DNA from: Myxococcota bacterium
GTDB lineage: Bacteria; Myxococcota; Polyangia; GCA-2747355; JAKLHH01
Direction: 5' to 3'
DNA length: 10,665 nucleotides
NCBI GenBank assembly: GCA_022710245.1
Contig: JAKLHH010000152.1
Location: 1 to 10,665 of the forward strand
In this document: piece after piece, positions 5,652-10,665 of the stretch
How the letters are laid out: the number at the start of each line of letters is the position of its first letter
How positions within the stretch are numbered: position 1 is the first letter of the stretch
Notes under the pieces: model-generated
What the model was told of the DNA's origin: nothing
Seen by the model: only the letters and a program-made list of their open reading frames with translations
The model's database searches: none
Translations under genes and position numbers: made by a program

Positions 5652-7474
5652 GCGAGGAGCTCCTGGGCGAGCTGGCGCCGGTAGAGCTCCGCGTAGAGGC
5701 CGCCTCGCGCGAGGAGCTCCGCGTGGCGGCCCCGCTCGACGACGCGCCCGCGATCGAGCACCACCACCTGATCGGCGTGCTGGAGCGCCGAGAGGCGGTG
5801 AGAGACGAGGAGCGTGGTGCGGCCCGCGAGCTCGCCGCCGAGCCCCTCGAGGATCACCCGCTCGGTCTCGGCGTCCACCGAGGAGAGCGAGTCGTCGAGG
5901 ATGAGCAGCGGGCGATCGGAGACGAGCGCACGCGCCAGCGCGATCCGCTGGCGCTGCCCGCCCGAGACGGTGATCCCCCGCTCGCCGACGACGGTCTGCA
6001 GACCCTCGGGGAAGCGCGCGAGATCGGGGCCGAGCCCGGCGGCCAGCGCGGCCCGCTCGATGCGCCGCCGGGCGTCGTCGCTGTCGACGGCGAGCGTGGC
6101 GGGCAGGCCGAGCGCGATGTTCTCGGCGATGGTGGCGGAGAAGAGGAAGGCGCTCTGCGGGGCGTAGCCGATCAGCGCGCGCACCTCGGCGACCGGCCGC
6201 GTGGTGACGTCCACGCCGTCGATGAGGAGGGTCCCGGGCGACACCTCGACCAGACGGGCGACGGCCTCCGCCAGCGTGCTCTTGCCGCTGCCGACGCGGC
6301 CCACCACCGCGCAGAGCCCGCCGGCCGGGACCACGAGGTCGATCGCCTCCAGCAGGCGCCGTCCGTCGCTGGCGACCTCGAGGCCGCGGAGCTCGAGGGT
6401 GGGGGCGCGCGGCCGCGCCAGGTCCGGCGCGGGCGCGGGCGCCTCCGCGGAGGTCTCGAGGGGCGAGCGCGCCGCGAGGAGCTCGGCGAGGCGCTGCCAG
6501 GCGGCCAGCCCGCGCTCCCAGAGCGAGAGCATCCAGCCGATGGAGAGCGTGGGCCAGGTGAGGAGCCCCACGTAGAGGGTGAAGGCGACCAGATCGCCGA
6601 GGCCGAGCGCACCGCTGATCACGCGGGCGCCGCCGACCCAGAGGACGACGAGCAGGCTGAGACCGGAGCCGAGCCCCACCACCGGCAGCAGCCCGGCGCG
6701 CCACCTCGCCAGCGAGACGCTCGCGTCGAGGTAGCGGCGCGACGCCTCGGCGAGGCTGGCGGCGCGCACGTCCTCGAGCGCGTGGCCCTTCACCTCGGCG
6801 ATGCCGGCCAGGTCCTCCTCGACCCGGCTCGACATCTCGGCCAGCGCGAGCTGCAGCGCGCGGCTGCGCGCGTAGATGCCGCGGGCGAAGGTCCGCGCCG
6901 CGAGGAGGAGCAAGGGGTACGGCGCGAGCGCCCACAGCGTCAGCCACGCGTCGAGGTGGAGCATCAGCGGCAACGCCACCGCGTAGGCGAAGACCGTGTT
7001 GACGAGCTGCAGGGTGCCGGCGCTGAGCAGCATCCGCACCGAGGAGAGGTCGTTCGTCAGGCGTGACATCAGGTCGCCGATGCGCAGCCGGCGGTAGAGC
7101 TCGCGGTCCAGCTGGCAGAGCCGTGCGAAGAGGTCGCGCCGCAGCTCGTACTCGGCCTCCCGGCCGGCGTTGAAGATGAAGATCCGCGAGGCGACGCGGA
7201 TCACGGCCTGGAGGGCGGCGAGCCCGGCCAGCAGGAGCGCCAGGTGCCCCACCCCCTGCTGGCGCCCGATCGCGTCCACGGTCCTCTTGACGATCCAGGG
7301 GATCGACTGCGCCAGCACGTTGGTCACCACCAGGCAGAGCACCCCCGGCACCACCCAGCGGGCGTGTCGCCCGAAGCGCCGGAACGGCCCCGGCACCGCC
7401 GCGAGGGCCTGTGGCACGGGCCCGGCGTGGTGGTCAGCCGCCGCGGTCGGAGTCATCGTGAGGAGCGGTCTCAT
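5648..7474 (-). CDS. ABC exporter half-transporter, degenerate-site subunit (MdlA/TM287-like)
   Basis: The upstream partner of the ABC pair, 608 residues from ATG 7474. The membrane domain covers about residues 35-325 with six hydrophobic segments; LRIGDLMSRLTNDLSSVR (130-147) is the typical coupling region after TM2. The nucleotide-binding domain has Walker A GRVGSGKST (392-400), Q-loop Q440 in YAPQSAFLF, a canonical signature VSGGQ (503-507), Walker B LLILDD (523-528) with Asp where the catalytic Glu is normally found, and H-loop H549. The Asp marks it as the degenerate-site half of a heterodimer. The frame also opens from TTG 7513, but that region contains a TTGACA and the non-coding spacer, so ATG 7474 (weak AGG 6 nt upstream) is preferred; ATG 7456 is also possible. 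The stop overlaps the next gene's GTG, indicating coupled 1:1 expression. Function as an exporter is inferred from the family; the substrate is unknown. Confidence 0.92.
   Translation of the reverse strand: MRPLLTMTPTAAADHHAGPVPQALAAVPGPFRRFGRHARWVVPGVLCLVVTNVLAQSIPWIVKRTVDAIGRQQGVGHLALLLAGLAALQAVIRVASRIFIFNAGREAEYELRRDLFARLCQLDRELYRRLRIGDLMSRLTNDLSSVRMLLSAGTLQLVNTVFAYAVALPLMLHLDAWLTLWALAPYPLLLLAARTFARGIYARSRALQLALAEMSSRVEEDLAGIAEVKGHALEDVRAASLAEASRRYLDASVSLARWRAGLLPVVGLGSGLSLLVVLWVGGARVISGALGLGDLVAFTLYVGLLTWPTLSIGWMLSLWERGLAAWQRLAELLAARSPLETSAEAPAPAPDLARPRAPTLELRGLEVASDGRRLLEAIDLVVPAGGLCAVVGRVGSGKSTLAEAVARLVEVSPGTLLIDGVDVTTRPVAEVRALIGYAPQSAFLFSATIAENIALGLPATLAVDSDDARRRIERAALAAGLGPDLARFPEGLQTVVGERGITVSGGQRQRIALARALVSDRPLLILDDSLSSVDAETERVILEGLGGELAGRTTLLVSHRLSALQHADQVVVLDRGRVVERGRHAELLARGGLYAELYRRQLAQELLA
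5660..5664 (-). promoter_or_regulatory. Ribosome binding site deciding the start of the downstream ABC gene
   Basis: On the minus strand AGGAG lies in the last codons of the upstream ABC gene, 8 nt before GTG 5651-5649. That GTG overlaps the TGA stop at 5650-5648. This favours the coupled GTG start over ATG 5606, which lies in the repeat and lacks a recognisable Shine-Dalgarno sequence. Confidence 0.6.
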
Positions 7475-7499
7475 GGCGCGCCTGAAGCTTGTAGAATTG

Positions 7500-7515
7500 G
7501 CTTGTTCTGTCAAGC
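7500..7515. repeat. Short inverted repeat in the divergent promoter region (possible operator)
   Basis: GCTTG (7500-7504), a 6-nt spacer and CAAGC (7511-7515) form a perfect inverted repeat. A third GCTTG occurs at 7487-7491, and the palindrome AAGCGCTT spans 7512-7519. The minus-strand TTGACA overlaps the right arm. This arrangement fits a repressor operator for the ABC operon, but the arms are short and chance is possible. Confidence 0.35.
7508..7513 (-). promoter_or_regulatory. Candidate -35 element of the ABC operon
   Basis: TTGACA on the minus strand is a perfect sigma-70 -35 consensus, 33 nt upstream of ATG 7474. No good -10 hexamer is seen at 16-18 nt spacing (AAGCTT at 17 nt is poor), so the promoter assignment is weak. 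In this GC-rich context the hexamer is nevertheless notable, and the reason for not starting the ABC gene at TTG 7513. Confidence 0.25.
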
Positions 7516-7547
7516 GCTTACCACTCCGAGATGGTCTTGCTTTCCAG

Positions 7548-7577
7548 TTGAAACCCCTGTCCGGCTGCTGCTACCAT
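7548..7577 (+). promoter_or_regulatory. Candidate sigma-70-like promoter of the giant TPR gene
   Basis: TTGAAA (7548-7553) and TACCAT (7572-7577) are separated by 18 nt, a plausible vegetative promoter reading toward the TPR gene. Transcription would begin near 7584, giving a leader of about 70 nt before ATG 7653. The prediction rests on hexamer similarity only. Confidence 0.35.
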
Positions 7578-7652
7578 CCGGCGCGACTCAATTTAAAAAA
7601 GGCGCCAGCTCATCAACGGGTTGCGCGCCATCACCGCGCCAACGAGAGGCCC

Positions 7653-10600
7653 ATGAACGGCGAGATCGAGACGAGCCTGAACACGCTGCGGGATCACCCC
7701 GGAGACCTGAAGGCTCTGCAGTCTCTGGAAGATGTGCTGGCGAGAGGGGCGTCGCTCGCGGCCGAGGAATCGGCCGCGCTCAGTCGCAGCCTCCAGCACC
7801 ATCGGGAGCAGGGAAACTGGGATGTGGTGCTGCGTCTGGTCGCGCTACAGCTCCCGCTCGCCACCGACCCCGCGCGCAAGGCCGAGCTCCTCTCCTTGCG
7901 CGGCCGGGTCCTCGAGGACGAGCTCCTCGACGAGATGGGCGCGCTTCAGGCCTTCCGCGCCGCGCTGGAGCTACGCCCCGACGACGAGGCGAACCGAGAG
8001 GCGATCGAGCACATCGAGCTGATCCGCGAGAACTGGGAGCGCGTCGCCGGCAAGTACGTGGAGGAGGCCGAGGCGACGAGCGATCGCCAGCTGGCGACGA
8101 GCCTCTTCCTCTCCGCCGCCGAGGTGGTCTGGAGGAATGACGCGGCCTCGCCCCGGATCGAGACCTGCCTGCGCCGGAGCCTCGAGGTCGAGCCGCGGAA
8201 TCGCAAGGCCTCTGGGCACTTGGAGCGGCTGCTGCGCCGCGACCGTCGCTGGAGCGAGCTGGCGCAGCTGCTCGAGCAGCGCGCCGACCTGGCGGCCACC
8301 CGGGAGGAGCGCCTCGCCGCGCTGGTCGCCGCGGGCGATCTCTGGGCGAGCGAGCTCGGTGACCCGGAGGGCGCGGGCACCCGCTACCGGCGCGCGCTGG
8401 CGCTGGACCCCACCGACGCGCGGGCGCTGGCCTGTCTGGTGGAGACGCTGACCCGGCAGGAGAACTGGTCGGCGCTGGTGAGGCTCTACGAGGACGCGCT
8501 GCGCGCGCGCCCCGCGGCGGAGCAGGAGGAGTCGATGCTCCTCGAGATCGCCGGCCTCTACGACGCCAAGCTGAACCAGCTGGATCAGGCCGAGGAGTAC
8601 TACCGCCGCATTCGCAAGAGCGCTCCGGCGCACCCGGGCATGCTCGGCTTCTACAAGCGCTACTACCGCGAGCGCAAGGAGCCGGCGAAGATCCTCGCGC
8701 TTCTGGACGGTGCGCTGCGGATGGAGGGGAGCGCGGGCAAGCGCCTGGAGCTCGCCAGGGAGATGGCGCAGGTCGCGGAGGTCGAGGTCGGCAACCTGGA
8801 GAAGGCCGTCGACATCTGGAAGGGCATCCAGCGCCTGGCGCCCGCGGCCGCGGAGCCGATCCTCGCGCTCAAGCGCCTCTATCGCTCGACGCAGCCCCCG
8901 AAGTGGAACGCGCTCCGCGAGCTGCTCAAGGACGAGATCGATCACCTCCCCGACGAGCGCGCGGACGAGAAGATCCAGCTGTTGCTCGAGGTGGTGGAGA
9001 TCTACCGCGATCACCTCAAGCTCGACGTGATGGTGATCAACACCTACAACGCCATCCTCGCGCTGCGGCCCGACCACGCCGCCGCCCTCGACGCGCTCGC
9101 CGAGAAGTACGAGTCGATGGGCCGCTGGAACGATCTGATCGGGCTCCTCCTCAGGCGCAAGGACGTGCAGGCCGAGACCCGCGACAAGATCGCGACGCTG
9201 CACCGGGTCGCCGCCCTCTGGGTCGACAAGTTCGGCAACCAGAGCCAGGCGATCCGACCGCTCACCGAGATCATCGAGCTCGACCCCACCGAGGAGCGCG
9301 CGCTCTCCGCGCTGCGCGAGATCCACACCCGGCGCCGCAACTGGCGCGAGCTGATGGACCTCTTCCGGCTCGAGGCAGCGCACCGCGACGGTGAGCGCCG
9401 GCGCGCGCTCTACAAGGAGATGGCCTGGCTCGCCGCCGACAAGCTCGGCGACGCGCGCGAGGGCATCCAGGTCTGGAACCAGGTCCTCGAGCAGGACCCG
9501 CGAGACGCCGAGGCGCTCAGCGAGCTCGCGGCGCTCTATCGCCGGGAGGAGCGCTGGGCGGCGCTCGCCGAGATCCTGCACCGTCAGGTCGAGGCGGCGC
9601 GCGGCGAGCCCGACGCGGCGCTCAAGCTGCTCGAGGCGCTGGGCGACATCTACACGAACCGCCTGCGCGCCGTCGAGAGCGCGATCGGGGTCTGGCGCAG
9701 CGTGCTCGAGCTCCGGCCCGAGGCGGCCAAGGCGCGCGCGGTCCTGCGCGAGCTCTACGTGCAGGAGCAGCGCTGGGAGGACCTCGACCGCCTCTTCCGC
9801 GAGCGCGGCGAGTTCTCGGAGCTGGCCGAGACCCTCTCGGCGGCCGCGGATCGGAGCGCCGACCGGGAGCTGAAGCTGAAGCTCTACTCGAGGGTGGGAG
9901 AGCTCTGCTCGGTGAACCTGGGCAACCCCGAGCGCGCGATGAAGGCCTACGAGCGCGTGATAGCCATCGACGGGAGCCACGTCGAGGCCGCCCGCGCGCT
10001 GGCGCCGCTGTATCGCCAGGCCGAGAAGTGGACGCGCCTCCTGGCGACCTACGAGGTCCTGCTCCGCGGCGCGACCGGCGAGGAGGAGCAGCTCACGCTG
10101 CTCGGCGAGATCCGGCAGCTCTGCGAGCGCCAGCTCGGCTCCAAGACGCTCGCCTTCCAGTGGTGCGCGCAGGCGTTCACGCTGGCGCCCAGCTCCCTCG
10201 AGCTGCGTCAGGAGCTGGAGCGGCTGGCCTCCGAGTCCGAGGGCTGGGAGGAGCTGGTCTCGATCTACGACACCCGCGTCGAGCAGATCCCCGACGAGGA
10301 GAGCCAGACCGAGATGCTGCGCCACCTGGCGCTGCTCTGCATCGAGAAGCTGCACCGGCCCGAGCAGGCCGAGGTCTATTACCGGCGCCTCCTCGAGCTG
10401 CGGCCCGAGGATGTCCCCGCGCTGGAGGCCCTCGAGCAGATCTACACGGCGACCCAGAGCTGGGCCGCGCTGGTCGATGTCTACCGCCGCCGCGCGCGGC
10501 TGGAGACCACCACCGAGAAGCGGGTGGAGCTCCTCTTCAAGATCGGGTTCATCCAGGAGGAGCGGCTCGGCGATCCGGTGGCGGCCATCGGCTCGCTGCT

Positions 10601-10665
10601 CGAGGTGGTCGAGCTGCAGTCCGAGAGCCTGCGCGCGCTGCGCGGACTGGAGCGGCTCTACCAGG
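7653..10665 (+). CDS. Giant TPR-like repeat protein (3' partial)
   Basis: The frame is open from ATG 7653 to the window end: 1004 codons and one extra base, with no stop. The protein is almost entirely amphipathic helix, with no signal peptide or membrane segment at its start, so it is probably a cytoplasmic scaffold. Units of about 72 residues follow the pattern [R/N]W..L...Y, R..LL..IA.L....L.D...A...Y...L.L.P....AL..L..LY. The tryptophan (or its equivalent) falls at residues 56, 128, 200, 272, 344 (Pro), 418, 492, 564, 635, 708, 793, 865 and 937. One unit (708 to 793) has about 13 extra residues, including an extra hairpin around GEFSELAETL. The start codon is preceded by GAGAGG (7644-7649), close to the ATG. 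Such very long TPR proteins are familiar from Myxococcota genomes; the partner and role are unknown. A C-terminal domain may lie beyond the window. Confidence 0.9.
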   Translation, partial: MNGEIETSLNTLRDHPGDLKALQSLEDVLARGASLAAEESAALSRSLQHHREQGNWDVVLRLVALQLPLATDPARKAELLSLRGRVLEDELLDEMGALQAFRAALELRPDDEANREAIEHIELIRENWERVAGKYVEEAEATSDRQLATSLFLSAAEVVWRNDAASPRIETCLRRSLEVEPRNRKASGHLERLLRRDRRWSELAQLLEQRADLAATREERLAALVAAGDLWASELGDPEGAGTRYRRALALDPTDARALACLVETLTRQENWSALVRLYEDALRARPAAEQEESMLLEIAGLYDAKLNQLDQAEEYYRRIRKSAPAHPGMLGFYKRYYRERKEPAKILALLDGALRMEGSAGKRLELAREMAQVAEVEVGNLEKAVDIWKGIQRLAPAAAEPILALKRLYRSTQPPKWNALRELLKDEIDHLPDERADEKIQLLLEVVEIYRDHLKLDVMVINTYNAILALRPDHAAALDALAEKYESMGRWNDLIGLLLRRKDVQAETRDKIATLHRVAALWVDKFGNQSQAIRPLTEIIELDPTEERALSALREIHTRRRNWRELMDLFRLEAAHRDGERRRALYKEMAWLAADKLGDAREGIQVWNQVLEQDPRDAEALSELAALYRREERWAALAEILHRQVEAARGEPDAALKLLEALGDIYTNRLRAVESAIGVWRSVLELRPEAAKARAVLRELYVQEQRWEDLDRLFRERGEFSELAETLSAAADRSADRELKLKLYSRVGELCSVNLGNPERAMKAYERVIAIDGSHVEAARALAPLYRQAEKWTRLLATYEVLLRGATGEEEQLTLLGEIRQLCERQLGSKTLAFQWCAQAFTLAPSSLELRQELERLASESEGWEELVSIYDTRVEQIPDEESQTEMLRHLALLCIEKLHRPEQAEVYYRRLLELRPEDVPALEALEQIYTATQSWAALVDVYRRRARLETTTEKRVELLFKIGFIQEERLGDPVAAIGSLLEVVELQSESLRALRGLERLYQ

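Larger units (their letters stand above)
7475..7652. other. Divergent intergenic promoter region
   Basis: This 178-bp spacer lies between the divergently transcribed ABC operon and the giant TPR gene. It is clearly richer in A and T than its surroundings, with runs such as AATTTAAAAAA at 7590-7600. It holds candidate promoter elements for both directions and a short inverted repeat (listed separately). I see no small open reading frame with a convincing start here, and no rho-independent terminator. Confidence 0.7.

Noticed and set aside
5652..6947. Upstream extension of the downstream ABC frame to 6947 on the minus strand, giving a 1061-residue protein
   Set aside because: The extra 432 residues are Arg/Ala/Gly-rich low-complexity translation lying over the other ABC gene in a different frame. 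The ABC fold starts only after about 5651, where a good ribosome binding site and stop overlap exist.
5723..7066. 447-residue plus-strand open frame opposite the ABC gene
   Set aside because: Arg/Glu/Gly-rich shadow with no recognisable motif; the minus strand carries complete ABC motifs.
7475..7513. TTG 7513 as the start of the upstream ABC gene
   Set aside because: The added 13 residues lie in the AT-richer spacer, overlap a TTGACA hexamer and inverted repeat, and have no ribosome binding site; ATG 7474 is preferred but not proven.
7971..10355. 794-residue minus-strand open frame
   Set aside because: It is antisense to the giant TPR gene, composed of Leu/Arg/Glu-rich sequence with no domain, and is explained by GC-rich codon bias.

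Overview
This window is strongly GC-rich and densely coded (third codon positions are almost all G or C). It looks like the chromosome of a high-GC bacterium of the Myxococcota / former Deltaproteobacteria type. That placement is an inference from base composition, a very large TPR protein, a PilZ protein and TPR-fused accessory domains; there is no rRNA or other phylogenetic marker in the window. I see no tRNA, rRNA, phage, IS or CRISPR.

Layout. (1) 1-3786, plus strand: four tightly packed genes that look like one transcript: the 3' part of an APC/CAT-type amino acid permease; a TPR protein whose C-terminal domain resembles a zincin-like metallopeptidase without its zinc-binding histidines; an RlmB/TrmH-type (SpoU) rRNA 2'-O-methyltransferase; and a small PilZ protein whose order of elements suggests a circular permutation. 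The junctions are a 4-nt GTGA overlap, a 3-nt gap and a 4-nt ATGA overlap. (2) 3762-7474, minus strand: two adjacent ABC half-transporters forming a heterodimeric (MdlAB/TM287-288-like) exporter with one consensus and one degenerate ATP site. Their operon converges on the first one, and the 3' ends overlap by 25 bp. (3) 7475-7652: a relatively AT-rich divergent promoter region. (4) 7653 to the window end, plus strand: the first 1004 codons of a giant TPR-like protein with a regular repeat of about 72 residues.

The most unusual feature is a 48-bp, hairpin-containing repeat that lies inside coding sequence at two unrelated loci. Two full tandem copies plus one internally deleted copy (2743-2866) add about 42 residues to the linker of the SpoU methyltransferase. 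Another copy (5590-5637, two mismatches) sits at the 5' end of the downstream ABC gene, where it encodes the N-terminal peptide on the opposite strand. The unit is 16 codons long and free of stops in five of six frames, so it behaves like a protein-coding palindromic element. I do not recognise it as a named family.

Functionally the genes do not form an obvious pathway. The first operon mixes transport, rRNA modification and probable signalling or scaffold proteins. The ABC pair is a self-contained exporter of unknown substrate. The giant TPR gene is probably a separate transcription unit.
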